Source: Rhizobium glycinendophyticum
GTDB lineage: Bacteria > Pseudomonadota > Alphaproteobacteria > Rhizobiales > Rhizobiaceae
Length of the DNA stretch: 64,000 bases
Assembly: GCF_006443685.1 (NCBI RefSeq)
Contig: NZ_VFYP01000006.1
Span: 1-64,000 of the forward strand
Direction: 5' to 3'
Part shown: in pieces, positions 36,675 to 44,911 of the stretch
How positions within the stretch are numbered: the first letter of the stretch is position 1
Layout: each line of letters starts with the position of its first letter
Made by a program: the position numbers and the translations under genes
Notes under the pieces: generated by a model
What the model saw: only the letters and a program-made list of their open reading frames with translations
What the model was told of the DNA's origin: nothing
The model's database searches: none

Positions 36675-37241
36675 ATGAGTGACGAATCCCAACAACTGGA
36701 AGACATCCTGATCGCACTGATGGACAAGGAGGATTTGGTTGACGACGACGTCGTGGCCATGATCGAGCTCCATCCGAAGCACCGGGACGACATACTGCAG
36801 TTCTACGAAGACTGGCTTACGGCGGACGACGGCCGTGATGGCCCGCGCCACGACAGTGGTTACGTGCCCGACATATCTCATTTGTGGACGCTAACGGGCG
36901 CGGGCCGAATTGAGAATCCATTTGAGCATCTGTCTCCCGCGGACCTCAAGGGAATTGTGAGCCGTTGCGGACTCTCTCTTTCGCTGATGACCGCATTAGA
37001 GGAGCGGGCAATCCGAGCATCAACGATACCTCTCCTGTTGGTTCGCCAGCTTGCTAAGGAGGCCAAGTCTACCGTCAGGGAAATACTGCAGTTCCTCGAC
37101 CAAGACCAAACGACGCTCGCTTCGGATTTCCGTTCGGACCACGCCCCGGTCAAGCGGGACAAGATCAGCTTCTTGGAGGCTATCGAATCGTCGTCGCTGT
37201 CAGAAACCGCTAAACACCATTGGCGGAACGTTTCGGAATGA
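36675..37241 (+). CDS. Hypothetical acidic helical protein
   Basis: A 188-residue protein with GAGGAA nine bases before the ATG, two bases after the sigma-like stop. The N-terminus is strongly acidic (LMDKEDLVDDDVVAMIEL) and mostly helical; the C-terminal half is basic-acidic mixed helices (AKEAKSTVREILQFLDQ). No known family. Its position between a sigma-like factor and an ImmA/IrrE peptidase invites a role as an anti-sigma-like or antitoxin-like partner, cleaved by the peptidase; this is only a hypothesis. Confidence 0.7.
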   Translation: MSDESQQLEDILIALMDKEDLVDDDVVAMIELHPKHRDDILQFYEDWLTADDGRDGPRHDSGYVPDISHLWTLTGAGRIENPFEHLSPADLKGIVSRCGLSLSLMTALEERAIRASTIPLLLVRQLAKEAKSTVREILQFLDQDQTTLASDFRSDHAPVKRDKISFLEAIESSSLSETAKHHWRNVSE

Positions 37242-37245
37242 CGTC

Positions 37246-40200
37246 ATGGAGAATATCAATTCCGTCCGACGCGCCGCGAACCAATTAAGACGCAAGGTCG
37301 ACCCGGGGCTCAAACAGCTCGCTGCAGGCGAGGTCATACGGCTCGCGCTTGACGATCAAAGTTTGGCGGTTGAGAAGGTAGGACCAAATGACACGAACCT
37401 CATGGGCGGTATCGGCGTCCTGAAGCGTCGCTATCTGGCGATATATGTGGCAAACGATCTCGACCAAAGTTTCGAGGCCGAGGTCATCGCCCACGAGATC
37501 GCGCATTTCGTTATACATCTCGAGGCCGAGATCAAAATTGAGCGCAGCTACAGCGCGCCAGGCGCCGGCGACCCTTTGCAACGTGTCGAAGCCTATAGCA
37601 AAAAGGAACGGCGCGAAGCCCAGGCAAACGCCTTCGCCCGCGAGTTCCTTCTACCCCGTGCGCTCGCGAGACGGCTTTTTCACGAGGGGAAACGCGCCAG
37701 GGATATCGCCACGAGCCTCGGGATAAGACTGGAAACGGTCTATCAACAGCTGGCCGATTCCCTGCTGCTGCCGGAGGCCGCCGAGAAACCACCGAAAGCG
37801 CCACGACCTCCGGAACCGCTTGACCCCTCCCAGGAGGAGGCAGCCCATCACCTTGGATCGCCTTTCCTCCTCGAGGCCGGACCCGGAACCGGGAAAACCA
37901 AAACCATGGTCGAGCGCATCGTATGGCTGCTTGCACACGAACACGCTAAGGCCGATGACATACTGGCGCTGACATTTTCCAACAAAGCGGCGGAGGAGCT
38001 TGCCGAGCGGGTCGAGCATGCGGTCGGGGCAAGCGCGGTCAATATCTGGAGTGGAACATTTCATTCATTCGGGCTTGAACTCCTGCGCAAACACCACATC
38101 CGATTCAACCTTCCGCCCGATCCTAAACTGGTCGACACGAGCGAGGCGATTAACCTGCTGGAAGAGACACTTCCGGCCCTGCCGATCGTCCACATGCAGA
38201 ACCTGTTCGACCCTGCATCGGCGCTGAGAGACATCCTGCGCTCGATTTCAAGGGCGAAGGATGAACTGATTGGGCCGGACGAATACGAAGTCCTGGCCGA
38301 AAACATGATGCGCGAGGCGGACCGCGCCGATGCCGATGCCGTCAAGGCGGCTGCCAAGTGTTGCGAAGTCGCCCTTGTTTACAAGCACTACCAGGCGATA
38401 CTCGATTCGATGCGGGCGGTTGACTACGGTGATCTCATCCGACTTCCCGCCGTCAGGATGAGGACCGACGATGATTTCCGTCGTGAGCTTGCGGACAGGT
38501 ACAAGTGGATTCATGTCGACGAATACCAGGATATCAACCGCGCAAGTGCCATGATGGTGAAGGGCATCGTCGGTGACGGAAACCGCCTCTGGGTCGTCGG
38601 AGACGCCAGGCAGTCGATCTACAGGTTTCGTGGGGCGTCGAGCCGTAACATGGCGCGCTTCCGCAGGGACTATCCCAGCGGCGAACTGGGGCAGTTGAAG
38701 GTAAACTACCGATCCACCAATCCGATCCTCTCCCAGTTTAAAGCTTTCGGAAATAGGATGATCGTGTCTTCCTACTCCCTCCCGCTCGACATAAGCGCCA
38801 AGAGAACCGAGTTAGGCGGAACGCCGGAAGTTTTCGTCGGAACCGACCCCCAGGACGAGATCGATGTGCTCGCCGGAAATATACGCGAACTTGAAAAGGC
38901 GGGCGTTTCCCTGAGAAGTCAGGCAATAATTGCGCGTACCAACGGCATACTGGCCGAGATGGCAGCGGAACTCGAGGCTCGAGGCGTGCCCGTGCTATAC
39001 TTGGGTCCGCTTTTCGAGCGACCCGAAGTGCGAGACATGCTGTCACTGCTGTCGCTGATCGTCCAGGATGGCTCTACGTTGTTCAGGGTGGGTACCTTCC
39101 CCGAGTACGGCATCGCGCCGCTTGAGCTGTCGCGCGTAATCGAGGAAGCCAAGTCTCGTCAGGTTTCGGTTAAGGCGCTCTTGGACCAGATATCAACGCT
39201 TGCTTGTGTAACCCCCGACACCATCCGCCGCCTTGCTCTCCTGGCAAGCCACCTGGACGGGTTCGGACACGGCACGACGCCTTGGCTTGCCTTGATGGAA
39301 TACCTGTTTGATCGAAGCGACTACGTCAGAACGGTGCTAGCGGGCCAAAATCCGTCTGACGATCTTCGCCGCGTCGCGGTCCGCCAGCTGATCGAGGCCC
39401 TCAGGACCATGCCGCTTGTAGGCGGTAAGCTGCCAATCGTCCGCGGCCTCGAACGTGTCAGGCATCTCGTGCTGCTGTCGGACGATCGGGAACTGCGGCG
39501 TCTGCCGGACGAAATGAATGACGTGGATGGCGTCCAGTTGATGACGATCCACGCCAGCAAAGGTCTGGAATTCGAGGCCGTGCACCTGCCCCGGCTTAAA
39601 CGAGGGTCTGTCCCCGCACCCAACCGTGCCGACGCATGTCCGCCACCTGTCGGTATGGTAACGGAGAACCCTGAAACGAACGCTCACGATGCCGAGGAGG
39701 AGTGCTTGTTTTTCGTGGCGATGTCGCGCGCGAAGTCACATCTCAAGCTCTATCGCCCAGCTAGGTCGGGAGGCAAAACTTCAAATGCCTCGATATTTGT
39801 AGAGGGACTATCGATCCAGAGCGGAAGGCAGGTCGCGCCGGTAGCCCGTCTCTTCCCGGCTCCGACGCAGGAACCGATCAACGATTTCGGCTTTCCCGAG
39901 GGATTGAGTGCCGCAGACATCGAGTCTTTCGACCAGTGCGGAAGGCGATTCTTTTATGACAAGGTCGCCAAGCTCGGCGGCTCGGCCGAGAGGTCCGCCT
40001 ATTTGCAGGCTCATGGATGTATTCTCGCGGTCGTCGCAGCGGCCCGCTCCGCCGAAATTCCATTGACGATCAACGCTATGCGCGGGGTCTTCGAGACCGC
40101 TTGGAATTCGACGAAACTTGTCGGTCATCCTTTCGAGAAACAGTATCGAGCCCTTGTCGACAGGATGATGGGCAATCTTCTTCCGGTTCTTGCCTCCGTC

Positions 40201-40593
40201 TCGAAGGCGACGCCGTTTGGGCTCGAGTTGGCCAACCGTCAGATAGCCATCGCTCCGGATTTCGTAAAGGGAGACGCGGGCTCGCGCGAGTTCCTGACAG
40301 TCCGGTCAGGTAAGCGTTCCATGACGGAGCAAGATAAGATCGCACACACGCTCCTGCTCGAAGCGGCGCGCGTCAATTTCGGCCACAGCTTCTCCTTCGA
40401 GACCTTCCACGTGATGGACGGCAACGCAGGACAGATCGAACAGACAGCGGCCAAGCGTGCGAACCGTATTGCGACGGCGCAAGACGCGATCCGGTCCATC
40501 GAAGACGGTCTTTTCCCGGCCAAGAGAAGTGACTTTCTGTGCCCCCGCTGCAGGCACTTCTTCATCTGTCCAGCCCCTCAGGCAAGTTCTTAA
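37246..40593 (+). CDS. ImmA/IrrE peptidase-UvrD helicase-Fe-S fusion
   Basis: About 1115 residues from ATG 37246 (MENINSVRRAAN); a longer frame to 37051 lies inside the upstream gene. Order: ImmA/IrrE zinc peptidase (HEIAHFVIHLE near residue 83); UvrD/Rep helicase with Walker A AGPGTGKTKT, Walker B HVDEYQDINRA, YRSTNPI, LMTIHASKGLEFEAVHL and CLFFVAMSRAKSHL; and a C-terminal domain with cysteines in FDQCGRRFFY and CPRCRHFFIC, the pattern of an AddB/Cas4-type Fe-S nuclease domain whose D-E-K active residues I cannot find. The peptidase-helicase combination is unusual. It starts four bases after the preceding stop. Confidence 0.82.
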   Translation: MENINSVRRAANQLRRKVDPGLKQLAAGEVIRLALDDQSLAVEKVGPNDTNLMGGIGVLKRRYLAIYVANDLDQSFEAEVIAHEIAHFVIHLEAEIKIERSYSAPGAGDPLQRVEAYSKKERREAQANAFAREFLLPRALARRLFHEGKRARDIATSLGIRLETVYQQLADSLLLPEAAEKPPKAPRPPEPLDPSQEEAAHHLGSPFLLEAGPGTGKTKTMVERIVWLLAHEHAKADDILALTFSNKAAEELAERVEHAVGASAVNIWSGTFHSFGLELLRKHHIRFNLPPDPKLVDTSEAINLLEETLPALPIVHMQNLFDPASALRDILRSISRAKDELIGPDEYEVLAENMMREADRADADAVKAAAKCCEVALVYKHYQAILDSMRAVDYGDLIRLPAVRMRTDDDFRRELADRYKWIHVDEYQDINRASAMMVKGIVGDGNRLWVVGDARQSIYRFRGASSRNMARFRRDYPSGELGQLKVNYRSTNPILSQFKAFGNRMIVSSYSLPLDISAKRTELGGTPEVFVGTDPQDEIDVLAGNIRELEKAGVSLRSQAIIARTNGILAEMAAELEARGVPVLYLGPLFERPEVRDMLSLLSLIVQDGSTLFRVGTFPEYGIAPLELSRVIEEAKSRQVSVKALLDQISTLACVTPDTIRRLALLASHLDGFGHGTTPWLALMEYLFDRSDYVRTVLAGQNPSDDLRRVAVRQLIEALRTMPLVGGKLPIVRGLERVRHLVLLSDDRELRRLPDEMNDVDGVQLMTIHASKGLEFEAVHLPRLKRGSVPAPNRADACPPPVGMVTENPETNAHDAEEECLFFVAMSRAKSHLKLYRPARSGGKTSNASIFVEGLSIQSGRQVAPVARLFPAPTQEPINDFGFPEGLSAADIESFDQCGRRFFYDKVAKLGGSAERSAYLQAHGCILAVVAAARSAEIPLTINAMRGVFETAWNSTKLVGHPFEKQYRALVDRMMGNLLPVLASVSKATPFGLELANRQIAIAPDFVKGDAGSREFLTVRSGKRSMTEQDKIAHTLLLEAARVNFGHSFSFETFHVMDGNAGQIEQTAAKRANRIATAQDAIRSIEDGLFPAKRSDFLCPRCRHFFICPAPQASS

Positions 40594-40691
40594 AAAAAGT
40601 TTACGACAGGGGTTCCTCTTTTCGTAGGGCCCTTCGATTGACCCTGTGAGACCGACGCAATCAGGCCAAGGTCCACAGGAAACAACGAACT

Positions 40692-41435
40692 ATGTCTCTT
40701 ATCGAAAACCCCGACATCGACGATGTCGCACTCGCCGTGCAGGAAGATCGCCCCCTGCGCCCCGGTCGCTACCGCGTTTCGCTCGCCGTCGACAGCGTCG
40801 ATTTCCACCCGCTTATCCTCGATGATCCGGTTCCCCTCGGTCGCCAGATCCTCAAGAAGGCCGGCATCAACGACATCGATGGTCACTCACTGTTTGTGAT
40901 AACCACCGAAGGCGACTTCGAAGACGTCCGGGCGGATGAGGAGGTCGATCTGCGCGATCGGGCCGCCTTCCGCTTCATCGCTTTCAGCACCGATCCGCTC
41001 TACCGCGTCAAGCTCAACGAGGCGCGCATCGTCTGGGGCCGTTCTCTCATCCCTGAAGCGGTGCTCCGTGCGCTCGCCGGCATCAACGACGATGAAGCGG
41101 TCTTCCTGGAAGTGCGTGGCGGCAAGGACAAGCTGATCGAACGGGGCACCGACGTGGATCTCGCCGCAGACGGAGTTGAGAAATTCATCACGGCGCCCAA
41201 CAAGGTCACCTACACTTTCTTCGTCAACGGCAAGCTCTATGAGACCGATAAGAAGAAGCTTACCGGCGCGCAGATCAAGTCGATGGTGCCCGACTGGGAT
41301 CCGCAGCATGACCTTTCTTTGGAGGGTGAGGGCGACGATCCGGACCGCATCATTGCCGATGACGAGGTAGTTAGCCTCGTCCCGAAGCATGGTGTCCGCC
41401 GCTTCTCGTCAGTCCCTAAGGCGAACTTCGGCTGA
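40692..41435 (+). CDS. Multi-ubiquitin-like protein (three beta-grasp domains)
   Basis: A 247-residue protein of the bacterial multiubiquitin family. Three beta-grasp repeats are visible: about 20-90 (RYRVSLAVDSVDFHPLILDD), 95-165 (LYRVKLNEARIVWG) and 170-240 (TYTFFVNGKLYETDKKKL). The chain ends KANFG, so the C-terminal glycine is exposed for adenylation without processing. AGGAAA precedes the ATG. The stop overlaps the E2 start (TGATG). With the next three genes it forms a ubiquitin-like conjugation operon. Confidence 0.87.
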   Translation: MSLIENPDIDDVALAVQEDRPLRPGRYRVSLAVDSVDFHPLILDDPVPLGRQILKKAGINDIDGHSLFVITTEGDFEDVRADEEVDLRDRAAFRFIAFSTDPLYRVKLNEARIVWGRSLIPEAVLRALAGINDDEAVFLEVRGGKDKLIERGTDVDLAADGVEKFITAPNKVTYTFFVNGKLYETDKKKLTGAQIKSMVPDWDPQHDLSLEGEGDDPDRIIADDEVVSLVPKHGVRRFSSVPKANFG

Positions 41436-41818
41436 TGCCCGGCGTTCTCGACATGCAGCTGGACCAGCTGCGGGAGCGGTTCGGCGACGTTCAGACCCGG
41501 CAGCTGCCGAGCGGCACCACGCTCGTCACGGTGCCTGGCGTCCGCCTGCCGGAGGGGTGGTCGAAGTCGTCGACCACCATCCGCTTCATCGTCCCGCCCG
41601 GATATCCCTTTGCGCAGCTCGACTGCTTCTGGGCGGATTCTGATCTTCTTCTCGCGCATGGAGGCCCGCCGCAGAACTCCGCGCCAACTCCCGTACCGGA
41701 GACCGTCGAGCCAGCACTGTGGTTCTCGTGGCATCTCACAGGACCGTGGAACCCTAATCGCGACACGCTGTCGACTTGGATGAACGTAATTATTGATCGT
41801 ATGAGGCAGGTCCAATGA
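41435..41818 (+). CDS. E2-like protein (prokaryotic E2 family E type)
   Basis: A 127-residue protein. The pattern PEGWSKSSTTIRFIVPPGYP followed by FWADSD, HGGPP and WFSWHLTGPWNPNRDTL matches bacterial E2 family E proteins. Cys64 (QLDCFW) is the only cysteine; whether it acts like the E2 catalytic cysteine cannot be told from sequence. It overlaps both neighbours (TGATG at its start, ATGA at its end), as part of the coupled operon. Confidence 0.82.
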   Translation: MPGVLDMQLDQLRERFGDVQTRQLPSGTTLVTVPGVRLPEGWSKSSTTIRFIVPPGYPFAQLDCFWADSDLLLAHGGPPQNSAPTPVPETVEPALWFSWHLTGPWNPNRDTLSTWMNVIIDRMRQVQ

Positions 41819-43161
41819 GCCGTGTTCGCTTTCCTTCGCCTCTCTATTCCAACCTGGCGTCGACGTTGCTCAACGCCAATGGTCTGGAAAGCTGCGCAAT
41901 CGCATATGCCCATCATGATGCACGTAGCGACACGTGGGTTGTCGCCGACGCCAGCATCGTGCCGGAAGACGCATATGAGCACCGCACCTGCGTATCTGCT
42001 GTCCTGAAATCGTCTTTCCTCATCGACGTTGCAAATCGCAGCCGGGTCACCGGCATGGCCGTTATCTCGATCCATACGCATCCCGCCAGCTCTGACCATC
42101 CGCATTTCTCGCCCATCGACGATGCGGGCGAGACCGAACTGAATTCGTATTTTGTTCGGCGAGCGGCACCAATGCCACATGTCTCGTTGGTGATCGGGCC
42201 ACATGGATGCCGCGCCCGCCCCCTCGGAAAGGAAGATGAGATCGACGTATGGGAAGTGGGGGATAGGCTCTTGCTCCATTCGCCCATGCAGGACGTCTCC
42301 GATCAGGAACGCGACGATCGGCAGGTCAGGGCATTCGGAGCCCCAGGGCAACGGCTGCTGCGCCGCCTCCACTTCGGAGTGGTCGGAGCGGGTGGGACCG
42401 GATCGCTCGAGTGCCAGCAACTCGCCCATCTCGGGGCGACTCAGGTCACGGTGATCGATCCCGACCTGGTCGAGGAGACCAACCTGAACCGTCTCGTCGG
42501 CTCCGTTCCCTCGGACGTTGGCCAGCCGAAGGTCGAGGTCGCGGCCAGGATGATCCGCGCGATTAACCTTGATGCCACGGTGACCCCGCTTCAGGCTGAC
42601 ATAGTCGATGAGGAGGTAGCGAAGCTCATCAGTACCTTCGATTTCGTCCTTTTGTGCACCGACTCTCACGCAAGCCGGGCGGTCGTCAATCAAGCCGCCT
42701 ATCAGTATCTGGTGCCGGTTATCGATATGGGGGTGAGCATCACTGCGTCGAACGGAGCCGTCAGCCACATCACTGGACGCGTGCAGATGCTCGCCCCTGG
42801 CCTTCCCTGCCTGACTTGCTCAGGCGCGCTCGACAGCGAGGCAATCCGGCGCGAAATGCTGTCACCAGAACAACGCGCGGCGGACCCATATGTCCAAGGC
42901 ATCCACGAACCCCAACCCGCGGTGCTGTCCATCAACTCGACCGTAAGCTCACTTGCAATCACCATGTTGCTTGGAGCTGTCACACCGGTTCCGATCAAGC
43001 CTCGATATCAGGTTTATGATGGAAATCGGGGCCGAGTAAAGGAGATGGCAGTCGCCGTGCAGCCGAACTGTGTGGTTTGCTCACCTATGGGCGCGCTTGC
43101 CAAGGGCCCAACCTGGCATTTGCCGGTCCGGCCAAAACGCCAAGATGGGAGCGACAAATGA
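41815..43161 (+). CDS. JAB deubiquitinase-E1 (ThiF) fusion
   Basis: A 448-residue fusion. The N-terminal JAB/MPN domain has E25 and the JAMM motif HTHPASSDHPHFSPIDD (H87, H89, S99, D102), intact for a zinc isopeptidase. The C-terminal ThiF/E1 domain has GAGGTGS (191-197), VIDPDLVEETNLNR and CxxC pairs (C332/C335 and near 423/426), probably zinc ligands and a thioester cysteine. It could both activate the ubiquitin-like protein and remove it. It overlaps the E2 and DUF6527 genes by four bases each. Confidence 0.87.
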   Translation: MSRVRFPSPLYSNLASTLLNANGLESCAIAYAHHDARSDTWVVADASIVPEDAYEHRTCVSAVLKSSFLIDVANRSRVTGMAVISIHTHPASSDHPHFSPIDDAGETELNSYFVRRAAPMPHVSLVIGPHGCRARPLGKEDEIDVWEVGDRLLLHSPMQDVSDQERDDRQVRAFGAPGQRLLRRLHFGVVGAGGTGSLECQQLAHLGATQVTVIDPDLVEETNLNRLVGSVPSDVGQPKVEVAARMIRAINLDATVTPLQADIVDEEVAKLISTFDFVLLCTDSHASRAVVNQAAYQYLVPVIDMGVSITASNGAVSHITGRVQMLAPGLPCLTCSGALDSEAIRREMLSPEQRAADPYVQGIHEPQPAVLSINSTVSSLAITMLLGAVTPVPIKPRYQVYDGNRGRVKEMAVAVQPNCVVCSPMGALAKGPTWHLPVRPKRQDGSDK

Positions 43162-43679
43162 CAGACCCAGCACGAATGGTTAGGATGGTCGGCAATGCAG
43201 AGTACAGAGATCAGGCTGAAGCAGCACTTCTCGCTCCAGGTGACACATCCATGGTATTTCGCGTGCGGCCCCGATCGATCGTGATGGCGTGCCCTGACGG
43301 GTGCGGCGAGACTCTGGTAATCAATCTCGACAATCGCGCCGACAAGGCATGGCGCTTTGACATGCGCGGCGAAGGACTTACGCTTTTTCCGTCAGTTTGG
43401 CGTGAAGGAGGATGCGAAAGCCACTTTATCGTTTGGCGCGGGCACATTCTGTGGTGTGATCGGTTTGAAGAAGGAAACAGTGAACCGGTCTACAATCCCG
43501 AAATCGAGGATGCTGTTATGAGCGCGTTGCATGAAATCCAACCGCGTAGCGCCGTAGAACTTGCGGAGGCTATTGATGAACTCGTATGGGACGTCAATCG
43601 CGCAGCAGGTAGGCTTGTAGGTCAGGGTCTTGCACGCTCATGGAAGACCAAAGGAGGATGGGTCTTCGTGCGAGCATAA
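43158..43679 (+). CDS. DUF6527-type zinc-binding protein
   Basis: About 173 residues from ATG 43158, which overlaps the E1 stop (ATGA); upstream extension to 43077 is inside that gene. CPDGCGETLVINL and REGGCESHFIVWRGHILWC give a CxxxC and C/H metal site, the pattern of DUF6527 proteins that travel with bacterial ubiquitin-like operons. The C-terminal part (SAVELAEAIDELVWDVNRAAG) resembles a winged-helix. Its biochemical role is unknown to me. Confidence 0.75.
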   Translation: MTDPARMVRMVGNAEYRDQAEAALLAPGDTSMVFRVRPRSIVMACPDGCGETLVINLDNRADKAWRFDMRGEGLTLFPSVWREGGCESHFIVWRGHILWCDRFEEGNSEPVYNPEIEDAVMSALHEIQPRSAVELAEAIDELVWDVNRAAGRLVGQGLARSWKTKGGWVFVRA

Positions 43680-43756
43680 TGAGGTTTCCTACTACTCTAA
43701 CTTGGGAAGGCGGTTGGAAGAAAGTAAGCGCCATCCGTTTCGCGATCTGTTTCGGT

Positions 43757-44857
43757 TTATAATATCCCCCACGCCCGAAACCTCCCCCTCCCCGTCATCT
43801 CGCGCAGGCCGAGCTCCTGAACGATGCGTCGCGCCGCCTGCGGCGTGACGTCGAGCGTGTTTGCCACCATGCCGGCCGAGATCAGCGGCTTCGCCATGAC
43901 GAGCTCAACCAGCTCCGGCAGTTTTGAAGACGTTCGTCTCCCCGCCAATTTGCGTTCCATCATCTGCCGCGCCAAAGCCAGGCGGTCGTGCTCCTTCAGC
44001 CCGATCTCGGCGACCGCCAAAAATCCCTGGGCAATGGCCAGCAGCCGGGTTTCCCGATCGTGATGGCGACGCCGATCGACGGCAATGGTTTTGAGACCGA
44101 GATTGATGGCGGCGAGATGCGCGCCCGTGGTGATGCCGACCTGGCGCAGGATGGAGGCGGTAAACAGCCGGCCGAGCCAGGGCGCATGCTGCAGCACAGC
44201 AATCTCATTCCAGGCGTCGAGGGCGACGATCGCTCGCAGCACCGCCGGCAGATCCTCAGTCTGCCGCAGCACGCCGCGCCATTCGTCGAGGCGGGCATCC
44301 TCGTCCCAGTCGAGATCGTAAACCAGCGGATCGGCCAGAGCCCGGCCGGGCCTCCTGGCTTGTGCAATCGCTGCTTCCGAACGAGCAAGGATCGCATCAA
44401 TGGCCGCATAGTCGACGCAGGGAAGAGTGTCGCCGGCGTCGGCACTCTCCCCCTCTCCTTCCGGATCGATCATATCGGTGGGCCGGGCGCGATGCGCCGC
44501 CGCCTCGTCCGCGCCAACCGATCCGATTTCCGAAGTCTGCCTCAGGCTACGGACGCCGTCGGCAGACAGCGCCCAACCGGGCGGATGGGCGGCGATGCGC
44601 TTGCGGGTTCGCATGACATCGCGGGCGATGGTTAGTTCGTGGGTCGGGGTGCGGATGTCTTTGGTGGCGTCGTGCAGCACGAGGTCTTCGAGATGGACGA
44701 GTTCGCCGTCGATCCACAGTGAGGCACAGGCGTCGGCGAAATTTTGCCGCTCAAGGAAGCCCGCGCCGACCGGCGAACGGGCGATGCGCTCGTCCAGACG
44801 CGTGAGAGCGGTCCCGGTGTGGCTTTTACTTTGAGGTTTCAAACTGGAAATCGTCAT
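43757..44857 (-). CDS. RHE_PE00001-family (DUF1612/HTH) protein
   Basis: A 366-residue protein typical of rhizobial plasmids. The N-terminus ([20 protein letters not shown]) and [20 protein letters not shown] are the family signature; the C-terminus is a helix-turn-helix ([20 protein letters not shown]). Its function is unknown; copies often sit near plasmid maintenance and integrase genes. It converges with the ubiquitin-like operon and is divergent from the transposition genes. Confidence 0.85.
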   Translation of the reverse strand: MTISSLKPQSKSHTGTALTRLDERIARSPVGAGFLERQNFADACASLWIDGELVHLEDLVLHDATKDIRTPTHELTIARDVMRTRKRIAAHPPGWALSADGVRSLRQTSEIGSVGADEAAAHRARPTDMIDPEGEGESADAGDTLPCVDYAAIDAILARSEAAIAQARRPGRALADPLVYDLDWDEDARLDEWRGVLRQTEDLPAVLRAIVALDAWNEIAVLQHAPWLGRLFTASILRQVGITTGAHLAAINLGLKTIAVDRRRHHDRETRLLAIAQGFLAVAEIGLKEHDRLALARQMMERKLAGRRTSSKLPELVELVMAKPLISAGMVANTLDVTPQAARRIVQELGLREMTGRGRFRAWGIL

Positions 44858-44911
44858 TAGGCTGTTAGAGTTAGGCGTTATTGGTAGGAACGATTATCGC
44901 TAACGATTTCG

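Noticed and set aside
37051..37245. N-terminal extension of the ImmA/IrrE-helicase fusion
   Set aside because: It lies within the upstream gene in another frame, is Arg/Ser-rich and unconserved; ATG 37246 fits the operon.
41491..42768. Minus-strand frame of 425 codons
   Set aside because: Antisense to the E2 and JAB-E1 genes, whose motifs and overlaps are unambiguous.
40692..43679. Assigning the operon the gene names bilABCD
   Set aside because: The fusion of JAB with E1 and the presence of DUF6527 differ from the four-gene order I know for Bil, so the names were not used.
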